From: Bacillota bacterium
GTDB lineage: Bacteria; Bacillota_A; Clostridia; Christensenellales; Aristaeellaceae
Direction of reading: 5' to 3'
Length of the DNA: 30,659 nucleotides
Assembly: GCA_023421735.1 (NCBI GenBank)
Contig: JAEZSP010000041.1
Coordinates: 1-30,659 of the forward strand
A program made the position numbers and the translations under genes. Below, piece after piece: positions 1 to 7,451 of the stretch. Below the pieces are notes generated by a model. The model was not told the origin of the DNA and made no database searches. It saw only the letters and a list, made by a program, of their open reading frames with translations. The first letter of the stretch is position 1; each line of letters starts with the position of its first letter.

Positions 1-46
1 CGTGGCTCGTGGCTCGTGGCTCGTGGCTCGTGGCTCGTGGCTCGTG
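1..46. repeat. 7-bp tandem repeat (cgtggct)x6 plus partial copy
   Basis: Six exact head-to-tail copies of CGTGGCT occupy 1-42, followed by a partial copy (cgtg). The array begins at the window edge, so its true copy number is unknown. A 7-bp unit keeps every reading frame free of stops, so it could be the end of an upstream coding minisatellite or an intergenic repeat; the sequence shown cannot decide. Confidence 0.9.
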
Positions 47-81
47 CGGCCCGGCACCATCAATTTCGTTCCGGAAGGGGA

Positions 82-111
82 TTGACGCGGTGCAAATCCG
101 CGTGGTATAAT
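82..111 (+). promoter_or_regulatory. Promoter of the leader/ABC exporter unit, with inverted repeat in its spacer
   Basis: TTGACG at 82-87 and TATAAT at 106-111 are separated by 18 bp, and a TG one base before the -10 (103-104) makes it an extended -10. The spacer region carries the inverted repeat ACGCGG (85-90) / CCGCGT (98-103) with a 7-base gap. That is a plausible operator for a repressor that would block RNA polymerase. Transcription should start near 118. Confidence 0.75.
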
Positions 112-140
112 GGCGAAAAAGCTGGAAAGGGGGGTTCTCC

Positions 141-248
141 GTGTCGGATTTGATGCGTCATCTGATTAGCAATATCCGCGGCATGTTCGGTTTCATCGCG
201 CGCAACGGGAGAACTATGCCCTTTTTTGGCTCCGCGCGCGCAGTTTAG
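141..248 (+). CDS. Putative 35-aa leader peptide / small ORF
   Basis: A GTG at 141 follows a purine-rich ribosome binding site (GGAAAGGGGGG, 124-134) with about 6 bases spacing. It opens 35 codons ending in TAG at 246-248. The peptide is mildly basic, with no clear membrane segment or known motif that I recognise. It sits between a strong promoter (82-111) and an intrinsic terminator (264-290), and the ABC exporter genes lie just past the terminator without a visible promoter of their own. That is the layout of a leader peptide in an attenuator, or of a small stand-alone mRNA or sRNA. Whether it is translated is unproven. Confidence 0.4.
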   Translation: MSDLMRHLISNIRGMFGFIARNGRTMPFFGSARAV

Positions 249-263
249 CTGATTTTATTTGAG

Positions 264-290
264 CGGCGGTCCGAAAGGGCCGCCGTTTTT
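264..290 (+). terminator. Intrinsic terminator with GAAA tetraloop between leader and ABC exporter
   Basis: A 9-bp stem (264-272 with 277-285, one G-T pair) closes a GAAA loop and is followed by five T residues at 286-290. It ends the short leader transcript 34 bases before the first exporter ATG. Confidence 0.8.
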
Positions 291-323
291 GCGTTTTGGA
301 ATTTGATACGAAAAGGTGATTGC

Positions 324-1094
324 ATGAAACGATACCTCTCTACGGCAAAGATGTGCCTCATCGAAAAAAGCTACTTCGGGTTCGCGGAATTTGTCGGCAC
401 CTATCTGGCCCGCGCGCTCGTCATGGGTGCGCTCCTCATGATCTGGCGCTCGCTGTTTCGGCAGGGCGCGGACATGGGCGGCATGACGCTCAACCAACTG
501 TATGTGTATACGGTACTCTCGACGGTTCTGAATCCGATGCTCGATGTCCACACGCCGGCATCGGACTGGTGGCACGATGGAACCATTCTCTCCATATTTC
601 AGAGACCGACGTCCGTCTTTGGTCAACTCATCGCCCACACGGTGGGCGGCTGGGCGACGCACTTTCTGCTGCTTGCCGCACCCGCGTTTGTGATTGCCAT
701 GATTGCGGGCGTCGACATGACGCCGCAGAGTCTCTGGTTTTTTCCGTCGATCCTTCTTGCAATGACGCAAGGCTTTGCGGTGGATTTCCTGTTCGCGTGC
801 CTTACGATCCGCACCCGCAGCCTCGCATGGCCCATCGTCGGCCTGCGCGAAGCACTGAACGCGATCTTCACCGGTGCGGTCATTCCATTTGCGGTATTTC
901 CGTGGGGCATCGGAAAATATCTTGCGCTCACGCCCTTCGGCATGCTCGCGGGTGCGCCGCTTTCGATCTATGCAGGACTGGAACAACCCGGCACCATCCT
1001 CATCGCCCAGCTCTTTTGGACGTTGGCGCTCTGGCCGCTGGCGATCTGGTGGTTCTCAAAATCGAGGGAGAGGATGGTGTCCTATGGCGGCTAA
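324..1094 (+). CDS. ABC-2 type exporter permease (COG4587-like)
   Basis: A 256-residue integral membrane protein with about six hydrophobic segments, resembling the ABC2_membrane_6/DUF990 permeases that occur as a pair with a partner permease and a COG4586 ATPase. The start is ATG 324, preceded by AAAAGGTGA (311-319); an earlier in-frame TTG at 303 has no ribosome binding site. The next permease begins inside its last codons (11-base overlap), so the two are translationally coupled and probably form the heterodimeric membrane channel. The substrate is unknown; characterised relatives export drugs or viologens. It lies behind the terminator at 264-290, so expression may depend on read-through. 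Confidence 0.85.
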   Translation: MKRYLSTAKMCLIEKSYFGFAEFVGTYLARALVMGALLMIWRSLFRQGADMGGMTLNQLYVYTVLSTVLNPMLDVHTPASDWWHDGTILSIFQRPTSVFGQLIAHTVGGWATHFLLLAAPAFVIAMIAGVDMTPQSLWFFPSILLAMTQGFAVDFLFACLTIRTRSLAWPIVGLREALNAIFTGAVIPFAVFPWGIGKYLALTPFGMLAGAPLSIYAGLEQPGTILIAQLFWTLALWPLAIWWFSKSRERMVSYGG

Positions 1095-1929
1095 CATCAA
1101 AGAGCTTTTCCGGCTCTATCGCCTGTATGGCAGAATGGATCTCAACTGGTTTTTGCAGGACAGTGTGGTGTGCGTGATTGTGATCCTCTCGGAACTCATC
1201 GCAAACATCGCGGGTTTTTCGGGCGTTTTGCTCCTCGCGCTGCGCTTTGGCGGCGTGGGCGGCCTGTCCGCCGACGAGGTGCTCTTCATGCTCGGCTTTT
1301 TCCAGCTCGCGGACGGCTTTACATCCATGATGTTCGGCGGCTTCAATGTTCTGGTCATCAGCCGCCGGGTGGGCCGCGGTCAGCTCGACCACATGCTCAT
1401 TCAGCCGCGTCCGCTGATCCTTCAGATGCTGGGCGAGGGCTTCATGCCTGTTTCCGGTTCGAGCGGGTTCTGGATGGGTTTGATCGTGACCATCGTCGCG
1501 GGTATGCGGCTGCACCTCGCGGTTTCGCCCCTCTGGATTCTGGCGTTTATCCTGTATCTCCTCTGTCACGCGGGGATCAAGGTGGGGGAGGGCTTCCTCA
1601 CCGGCGCGGGCGCGTTTTACAAGCCCGTCGCGCTCGAAGAAGTCTCCGCACAGGTCATTCACCTGACGGGCCTTTTGGGCAGATATCCCCTCGCGGGGCT
1701 TCCCGGCTGGGCGCTCGGCGTACTTTATACCGTATTCCCGGCTGGGCTCATGGCCTACCTGCCTGCGCTCATCCTGCTCGGAAAGATCGGAAAAGGCGCG
1801 TACCTAGCGCTCCCAGTCGCCGTGGCGGCAGCGTTCCTCGCCGCAGCCACCTACTTTTTCAAAAAAGGCATGCGGCACTATGCACAGTTTAGCTGCAACC
1901 GCTACCGCGATATAGGACACCGCAACTGA
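1084..1929 (+). CDS. ABC-2 type exporter permease, second subunit (COG3694-like)
   Basis: A 281-residue hydrophobic protein of the second permease type in this exporter class. The start ATG 1084 overlaps the end of the first permease by 11 bases and has a GAGAGGATGG-like site shortly before it; the same frame runs open upstream to 874 only as overlap with the first permease. It has about six membrane segments, including residues 24-46, 140-165 and 225-260. The middle holds the charged cytoplasmic stretch with GRGQLDHMLIQPRP that is typical of the family. It should pair with the upstream permease and be energised by the ATPase at 1964. Confidence 0.85.
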   Translation: MAANIKELFRLYRLYGRMDLNWFLQDSVVCVIVILSELIANIAGFSGVLLLALRFGGVGGLSADEVLFMLGFFQLADGFTSMMFGGFNVLVISRRVGRGQLDHMLIQPRPLILQMLGEGFMPVSGSSGFWMGLIVTIVAGMRLHLAVSPLWILAFILYLLCHAGIKVGEGFLTGAGAFYKPVALEEVSAQVIHLTGLLGRYPLAGLPGWALGVLYTVFPAGLMAYLPALILLGKIGKGAYLALPVAVAAAFLAAATYFFKKGMRHYAQFSCNRYRDIGHRN

Positions 1930-1963
1930 TCGGCGCTTAATTCAAAAAAAGGAATGAAACATT

Positions 1964-2956
1964 ATGCGACAGACAGCTTCACCCACCATGGCGGACACCG
2001 CCGTTACACTTTCTCACATTGTAAAATACTTCGACCAGAAGCGACCCGTTTCGCTCCTCAAGCGCGAGCAGGTGCGCGTCTACGCGCTCAACGACGTATC
2101 CTTCACCCTGCAAAAGGGCGAGTTCTGCGCCTATGCCGGGCCGAATGGCGCGGGCAAATCCACCACCTTCAAGCTGCTCTCCGGCATGCTCATCCCGCAG
2201 TCCGGGAAGGTCACCGCCCTTGGCATGAACCCGAGCGCGAACCGCATCCCGCTCATGAAGCGCACCGGCGTTTTGTTCGGCAATCGATCCGAACTGTGGT
2301 GGGATCATCCCGTGCGCGCGTCCTTCGAATGGAAAAAGGCCGTGTGGGACATTCCGAATGCGATGTACGGGGAAAACCTCGACATGCTCCGGGAGCTCCT
2401 CGGGCTGAAAGATTTCTGGAACGCGTTTGCGCGAGAGCTGTCACTCGGACAGCGGATGAAGGCCAACCTCGCCCTGATGCTGCTCCATTCGCCGGAATTG
2501 GTGCTGCTCGACGAGCCGACGCTCGGCCTCGATGTGCTCGCCAAAAGGCAGATGATTGAGTTTCTCAAAAAAATCAACACCGAGCGCGGCGTGACCATCC
2601 TCGTGACCTCTCACGACATGGATGATCTGACCGAGATGGCCAAACGGCTCATCCTCATCAACAAGGGCGCGCTGGCATTCGACGGGGACTACGGGAAACT
2701 CATGCAGCTCACGGGCGACCGTCGGATTCTGCGCGCGACGGTATCCGGAAAGACGCCTGAGATTGCGGGATTGAGGCTCGTGAGCCGCCTGGACGGCGTG
2801 TGCGAGTATGAATACGACGCGATCAGAACACCCAGCGCCGCGCTGTTTTCCGCGCTTGCCGCAACGCCGGGCGTTGAGGATGCGGAGATGCTGCGTGCGC
2901 CCATCGAGCGCGTGATTGCCGAATTGTATGTCAAATGGCAGACAGAAGGCGCGTAA
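1964..2956 (+). CDS. ABC exporter ATP-binding protein (COG4586-like)
   Basis: A 330-residue ATPase that powers the two permeases upstream. Motifs are complete: Walker A GPNGAGKST at 59-67, signature LSLGQRM at 159-165, Walker B LVLLDEP at 179-185 and the H-loop histidine at 217. The N-terminal KRPVSLLKRE-type insertion before the nucleotide-binding fold and the RSELWWDHP stretch near 109-116 are typical of the DUF990-associated ATPases. ATG 1964 follows AAGGA by about 11 bases; ATG 1988 (Met9) is an alternative start. It is 34 bases after the second permease. The last 100 residues are a variable C-terminal domain. The exported compound cannot be inferred. Confidence 0.92.
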   Translation: MRQTASPTMADTAVTLSHIVKYFDQKRPVSLLKREQVRVYALNDVSFTLQKGEFCAYAGPNGAGKSTTFKLLSGMLIPQSGKVTALGMNPSANRIPLMKRTGVLFGNRSELWWDHPVRASFEWKKAVWDIPNAMYGENLDMLRELLGLKDFWNAFARELSLGQRMKANLALMLLHSPELVLLDEPTLGLDVLAKRQMIEFLKKINTERGVTILVTSHDMDDLTEMAKRLILINKGALAFDGDYGKLMQLTGDRRILRATVSGKTPEIAGLRLVSRLDGVCEYEYDAIRTPSAALFSALAATPGVEDAEMLRAPIERVIAELYVKWQTEGA

Positions 2957-2974
2957 AACAGGCAGAATTCGACA

Positions 2975-2998
2975 CGGGGTTCGCGATCGCGAACCCCG
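2975..2998 (+). terminator. 24-bp perfect palindrome after the ABC operon, terminator-like
   Basis: A perfect 24-bp palindrome (arms CGGGGTTCGCGA and its complement) begins 18 bases after the exporter ATPase stop. The run after it (cttgcgcgctttccttt) is pyrimidine-rich but lacks a proper T-tract, so termination is plausible but not certain; a dimeric-protein site is the alternative. Confidence 0.5.
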
Positions 2999-3027
2999 CT
3001 TGCGCGCTTTCCTTTCGCCGAAAACTG

Positions 3028-3036
3028 TGCTATAAT
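3028..3036 (+). promoter_or_regulatory. Extended -10 promoter element of helD
   Basis: TGC immediately precedes TATAAT (3031-3036), a consensus extended -10. No good -35 hexamer is seen at the right distance, which is common for extended -10 promoters. It would give a leader of about 95 bases before helD. Confidence 0.6.
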
Positions 3037-3137
3037 CAAAGAGTGATCCATTTGCGGATCGCGGGTCGGCGAGCTGAAATGGTTTGGCACGCCGATAAAT
3101 CATTCGCGTGCAATTCGTTCGGAGGTATCTATTTTCA

Positions 3138-5276
3138 ATGGAACAAAACGCCGAGCTACAGGCGGAACGGGAATACACCGCGCGGGTGCAGGCGCTGCTC
3201 CTGGCGGTGATTGAACAGTCGAACGTGATCTCAGGCAGTCACTCGGAGTCCATCCGCGCGATCATCGCAGATGCGTGGGAAGACCTTCGCATGCGTCCGA
3301 CCGCGCTCTCCCCCTACGACATCGAGCAGCTTTCCGCTGAGATCGATCGCTTTGTCGTGCGCAAAACATTTACCGACCAACAGGCAGAGCGCTATCGGCG
3401 CATGCTCAGGAATCCGTTCTTTGCGCGCATCGACTTCACCGAGGCGGGTGAAACCGAGCTCGAAAAAATCGTCATCGGCCTATACAGCCTCAAAAACGAA
3501 AAGGGTGAAATCATGGTGCACGACTGGCGCGCACCCGTGTGCGGGCTTTTTTATGATGCCATGCCGGGCGATGTTTCGTACATGAGTCCCTCCGGCGTGA
3601 TCCGTGGCGAAATGACGTTGAAGCGGCAGTATAAGATGGAGAACGGCAAACTCACCTTCTATGTCGACACGCAGTTGAATATCGAAGACGAGCTTCTCCT
3701 CGATCTCCTTTCCGGGGCAACCAGCCGGCACATGCGGCAGATCGTCTCGACCATACAGGCCGAGCAGAATGCAGCCATCCGCGCGGATGCCTCCAAGGTC
3801 GTCGCGGTTGTGGGCGCTGCGGGATCGGGCAAGACGAGCGTCGCCATGCACCGCGCGGCTTATATCATGTACCGCCGCCGCGACGTCATGGAACCCAGCC
3901 GCATTCAGATTCTCTCGCCCTCGAACGCGTTTTCAGAGTATATTTCAAACGTGCTTCCCGAGCTTGGCGAGGAAAACATCAAGGCGCGCACACTTCACGA
4001 GATCGTCGAGGGCATCCTGGAACGCAAGTGCGAAGCCCCGCTTCAGCAGTTGACCCGTCTTCTGGATGAGGGCGGCGAACTGCGACGCGCTTCGGTCGCC
4101 TATAAGACCGGCAAAAAGTTTATGCAGGAGCTCGACAAGTATGTCGACTCGTTCACCACCTTCGGCCCCGACTTCGCAAACGTGTGGTTTGAAGGCAAAC
4201 TCATGATCCGGCGCGAAGAACTCCGGCGCATGTACAAGGATGAGTTTAAGATCCTCACGCCCGCACAGCGGCTCATTCGCGTCTCGTCAACGATCGATAC
4301 ACGCTTTGAAAGCTGGGAAAAGCTGATGTATGCGCAGTATGAAAAGCAGTATGCCGGAAAATATCGCGGGCGGGAGCTGCAATTTGTGTGCAGAATGGCG
4401 GTGTCCCAGCGCCTCCAGCCCATGCGGTTGCAGCTCAAATCCATGCTGAACGTGCAGGGCGACAATCTTCTGAAGGCCGCGCTGCGCGCCGCGCCGCGCC
4501 CGCTGAAAGAAGCGCTCCAGGACAATATGGCGGCGGGGATACTCTGGTGGGAGGATGCCGTCGCAGAGGCGTACATGCTGGTGAAGCTCGGCTTCCGCCA
4601 GCCGGATAAATCGATCTATCATCTGCTTGTCGACGAGGCGCAGGATTATCAGGACGCCGCGCTGGGACTTCTCGCCGCGCATTTTCCGCGCGCAAAGGTA
4701 ACGCTTTTGGGCGATCCCATGCAGCGCACCTGTCCGGCGATGGATGACTGCGACCCGGGCAAATGGGGCGCGTGCTTCGGCGAGGAAGACGCCGCCGTCT
4801 ATGAACTCACGAAGTGCTATCGATCAACCCAGCCCATCGCGCGGCTGTGCAACGCGCTGCTGCCCGGCGGCGAGAGGCTGATTCCGTTCGGGCGCGAAGG
4901 CGAGATGCCGCTGGTTGCCGTGTATTCCGACGAGCTTCTCCAAAAGACACTTGCGGCATTTCGCGCCGCGGGACACAAATCGGTTGCGGTCATCACCCGC
5001 ACGCCCGGCGAGGCGGAAGAGATCTCCGCCAAACTCGAGAACGTGTATCGGCTCGACGGCGAGGACGACACGGGCTACGAACCCGGAGATACGGTCGTCG
5101 GCTGCTATCACCTCGTCAAGGGTATGGAATTTGACGCGGTGATTGCCTGTTGGCCGAATTGTGAGATCACAGATGAAGAGCGGCGGCGGCTTTATGCGGC
5201 GTGCTCGCGTGCGCTGCATGCGGCGGCGCTTCTGGGCGGTGAAGAACTCATCGCGGAGCTGGGGATCGTTCTCTGA
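3138..5276 (+). CDS. helD: HelD-like UvrD/Rep-family ATPase (RNA polymerase recycling)
   Basis: A 712-residue superfamily 1 helicase-fold protein of the HelD (COG3973) group, which in Bacillus and mycobacteria releases stalled RNA polymerase from DNA. Residues 1-110 form the charged N-terminal coil. The family-typical VHDWRAP is at 127-133, Walker A GAAGSGKTS at 226-234, Walker B VDEAQD at 498-503, motif III GDPMQ at 525-529, the YRS motif at 561-563, KGMEFDAV at 661-668 and the arginine-finger motif CSRALH at 689-694. The length is close to that of Bacillus HelD. ATG 3138 has GGAGG at 3121-3125; the GTG at 3108 has no such site. Its stop overlaps the next start (TGATG). Confidence 0.92.
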   Translation: MEQNAELQAEREYTARVQALLLAVIEQSNVISGSHSESIRAIIADAWEDLRMRPTALSPYDIEQLSAEIDRFVVRKTFTDQQAERYRRMLRNPFFARIDFTEAGETELEKIVIGLYSLKNEKGEIMVHDWRAPVCGLFYDAMPGDVSYMSPSGVIRGEMTLKRQYKMENGKLTFYVDTQLNIEDELLLDLLSGATSRHMRQIVSTIQAEQNAAIRADASKVVAVVGAAGSGKTSVAMHRAAYIMYRRRDVMEPSRIQILSPSNAFSEYISNVLPELGEENIKARTLHEIVEGILERKCEAPLQQLTRLLDEGGELRRASVAYKTGKKFMQELDKYVDSFTTFGPDFANVWFEGKLMIRREELRRMYKDEFKILTPAQRLIRVSSTIDTRFESWEKLMYAQYEKQYAGKYRGRELQFVCRMAVSQRLQPMRLQLKSMLNVQGDNLLKAALRAAPRPLKEALQDNMAAGILWWEDAVAEAYMLVKLGFRQPDKSIYHLLVDEAQDYQDAALGLLAAHFPRAKVTLLGDPMQRTCPAMDDCDPGKWGACFGEEDAAVYELTKCYRSTQPIARLCNALLPGGERLIPFGREGEMPLVAVYSDELLQKTLAAFRAAGHKSVAVITRTPGEAEEISAKLENVYRLDGEDDTGYEPGDTVVGCYHLVKGMEFDAVIACWPNCEITDEERRRLYAACSRALHAAALLGGEELIAELGIVL

Positions 5277-6466
5277 TGCGCTGCGCGGTGATCGGCGGCG
5301 GGGCATCCGGGCTCATGGCCGCGTGCGTGCTCGCCCGGGCGGGCGCGGATGTCACCGTGCTCGAACGCCAATCCCGCGTGGGAAAAAAACTGCTTGCCAC
5401 GGGCAACGGACGATGCAACTTTACCAATATTCATGCGTCAAAGGATGAATACCACGGTGCGCAAGGCGTCGCGGCGGGCATTCTCGCGGCGTTCCCGCCC
5501 GCGCGGGTGATCGCAGAATTCGAGCGGCTCGGGATTCCCGCGCGGATTGACGCGGAGGGCCGCGCCTATCCCGCGAGCAATCTGGCGGCATCGGTGCTTG
5601 ACAACCTGCGGCTCGCGCTTTCCGAGGCGGGTGGGGCGGAAAAGACGGACTTCGACGTCGTCAAGATCGAGCGCGGCTTTCGCATCTTTTCAAAAGACGG
5701 CGCAGTCTTTTTCTGTGACCGGCTGCTCCTTGCGACGGGCGGACCCGCTGCGCCGAAGCTCGGCGGAACGCGCGCGGGACACGGCCTTTTGCAGGCGCTG
5801 GGTCACCGGGTGACGCCGCTTTTCCCTGCGATCGCGCCCATCCATACGGATGTCAAGCCGATCAAAGGCCTGAAGGGGCAGCGCGCGCGTTGCACGGTTA
5901 CGCTGTTCGACGGGAAAAGCGCCGTGCGCACCGAAGCGGGCGAAATTCTGTTTACCGAAACGGGCGTCTCCGGCATCTGCGTCATGCAGCTTTCGCGCGC
6001 GGCGCGAGGGCTTTCGGATGCGCGGCTTTCCATCGACTTCGCACCGGGCGCGCAAAGCGAATTGATTTCCGCGCGCGTCGAAGCGTTGCCGCTTCGGAAA
6101 ATCGAGGATTTTCTCAACGGCCTTTTGCCCCGCCGGATTGGCTGGGCGGTTTTGCGCGCGGCCGGGCTCGACGATTTTTCCCGCGTGGCGTCCTCGCTTT
6201 CCCCATCCGAAATGGCGTCGCTTTTTCGTGCGCTCCGCGCATTTCCGCTGCGCGTCATGGGCGGTGCGGGTTTCGAGGATGCGCAGGTGACGGCGGGAGG
6301 CGTCGAAATGGATCAGTTTGACCCTGCGACGCTCCAATCAAGGCGCATCCCCGGCCTGTTCGTTGCCGGCGAGGTATGCGACGTGGACGGCGATTGCGGC
6401 GGTTTCAACCTGCAATGGGCGTGGGCATCCGCGTGCGCGGCGGCGGAAGGGATGTTGCGATCGTAG
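5276..6466 (+). CDS. NAD(P)/FAD-dependent oxidoreductase, BaiN/HI0933 family
   Basis: A 396-residue flavoprotein of the HI0933/BaiN family. The dinucleotide-binding GGGASG lies at residues 7-12, followed by the family hallmark GKKLLATGNGRCNFTN. The C-terminal FAD-contact stretch FVAGEVCDVDGDCGG is near residues 360-374. Characterised relatives reduce activated C=C bonds (bile-acid dehydroxylation proteins, RdsA), but most members have no known substrate. The ATG shares its A with the TGA of helD, so it is translationally coupled; the functional link to HelD is unclear. The intrinsic terminator at 6480-6503 follows. Confidence 0.9.
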   Translation: MRCAVIGGGASGLMAACVLARAGADVTVLERQSRVGKKLLATGNGRCNFTNIHASKDEYHGAQGVAAGILAAFPPARVIAEFERLGIPARIDAEGRAYPASNLAASVLDNLRLALSEAGGAEKTDFDVVKIERGFRIFSKDGAVFFCDRLLLATGGPAAPKLGGTRAGHGLLQALGHRVTPLFPAIAPIHTDVKPIKGLKGQRARCTVTLFDGKSAVRTEAGEILFTETGVSGICVMQLSRAARGLSDARLSIDFAPGAQSELISARVEALPLRKIEDFLNGLLPRRIGWAVLRAAGLDDFSRVASSLSPSEMASLFRALRAFPLRVMGGAGFEDAQVTAGGVEMDQFDPATLQSRRIPGLFVAGEVCDVDGDCGGFNLQWAWASACAAAEGMLRS

Positions 6467-6479
6467 AGCAGTCCTCAGA

Positions 6480-6503
6480 TGCCGAGAATCTCGGCATTCT
6501 TTT
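6480..6503 (+). terminator. Intrinsic terminator after the HI0933-type flavoprotein
   Basis: Arms TGCCGAGA (6480-6487) and TCTCGGCA (6489-6496) form a hairpin whose innermost pairs open as the loop. TTCTTTT follows at 6497-6503. It lies 14 bases after the stop codon of the gene at 5276. Confidence 0.75.
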
Positions 6504-6735
6504 CGCGTAAAGGCGGGATTTTTAAAACAAGGCGTCGCTGTTGGCTTGGCGTAGTGCTGCTGTGCCCCGGCTCCAAAGGCGAACGGAGTCGGCGCAGTCG
6601 GGAAGCGACTTGGTTTGTCGCGGCAAACCAACCCCGTTTTGAACAAAAGGCCATTGCCGATCTTTGCTCTGGGCTGTGCGCGTGGGACCATCGATCCGAA
6701 TAAAGGTGTCATGGTGATTTGATTTTTCAAATCGA
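6504..6735. other. Non-coding, hairpin-rich stretch of unknown function
   Basis: I see no credible gene between the terminator at 6503 and the acetyltransferase at 6780. The stretch contains four perfect or near-perfect hairpins: 6569-6574/6585-6590, 6596-6600/6606-6610, 6610-6617/6624-6631 (8 bp, loop tcgcgg) and 6716-6722/6727-6733 (7 bp, loop tttt). A 74-codon frame on the plus strand (6479-6703) has no ribosome binding site, begins inside the terminator and encodes an arginine- and tryptophan-rich sequence unlike a folded protein. A structured RNA or a dispersed repeat are the two main possibilities. Confidence 0.5.
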
Positions 6736-6779
6736 AAGGGGCAGATGCCGCGCGCGGCAAGACTGGCGGCGGCGACCAT

Positions 6780-7451
6780 ATGGACGGCGTCCATTTCCGA
6801 CGATTCGAGGCGCGCGACATTCCGCGCGTCAGGGACATGTTTTCGGAGGCGTTCAAACTCGGCACTTATTCGGCGAATCCCTTTGTCATGCGGCACTTGC
6901 TCGACCATTACTTGTGCGCGTACCTTGGGCGCGCGACCTACTCGCTCGTCGCTGAGGAAAACGGGTGCGTGCGCGGCTTTCTCCTGGGCGCGACCCGCTT
7001 CGACGAACGGATCGGCTACCGGCTGATGGAGCTTTATCATGCGTTGTTTCTGATCTTCCGGCACGCGGGGTGGGCTTATTTTAAGGGGCGGCGGCTCATC
7101 GAGCGCGCCGACCGATCGATGCGCAAAAATGCGCCGCCGGCGGACTGCGAACTCATCCTGTTTGTGGTCGATTCATCGGTGCGCGGACGCGGCGTGGGTC
7201 GTGATTTGCTTCGCCAGTTCCGGCGCTATCTCGAAAAAAAACGTGCGCACACCATGTTTTTGTTTACCGACGACTATTCCGACGTGGATTATTACCGCGC
7301 GCGGGGCTATGAGGAAGAGGGCGTGCGAAGGATCGAATTCTCGGCGGACGACGTCGCCCGATTTTACTTATTTTCGATCCCCGTGGGGCTTGTAGGAGGC
7401 ACAGATGTTGACGATACGGCTCACCCAGTTGAAGCTGCCTGTCGGATATGA
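6780..7451 (+). CDS. GNAT-family N-acetyltransferase
   Basis: A 223-residue protein with the GNAT acetyl-CoA motif VDSSVRGRGVGRDLL (about residues 130-144) and the following FLFTDDYSDVDYYRARGYEEEG, the conserved C-terminal half of the fold. The acceptor substrate is unknown. The start is uncertain: ATG 6780 is the first possible start after the in-frame stop at 6720 and has only a weak GGCGGCGG before it, while a better ribosome binding site (AAAGGGG, 6735-6741) serves an ATG at 6745 in another frame. The last 47 bases overlap the next gene, so the C-terminal tail after about residue 208 is probably not conserved. Confidence 0.8.
   Translation: MDGVHFRRFEARDIPRVRDMFSEAFKLGTYSANPFVMRHLLDHYLCAYLGRATYSLVAEENGCVRGFLLGATRFDERIGYRLMELYHALFLIFRHAGWAYFKGRRLIERADRSMRKNAPPADCELILFVVDSSVRGRGVGRDLLRQFRRYLEKKRAHTMFLFTDDYSDVDYYRARGYEEEGVRRIEFSADDVARFYLFSIPVGLVGGTDVDDTAHPVEAACRI

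Noticed and set aside
1..46. CRISPR-like array
   Set aside because: Units are 7 bp with no spacers; no cas genes in the window.
3138..6466. helD-flavoprotein pair as a defence or toxin-like system
   Set aside because: Both are full-length members of widespread housekeeping families; the overlap alone does not support a new system.
6338..6865. A 175-codon minus-strand frame over the hairpin-rich gap
   Set aside because: It runs into the ends of two real genes on the other strand, has no ribosome binding site, and its sequence is a translation of the hairpin region rather than a folded protein.
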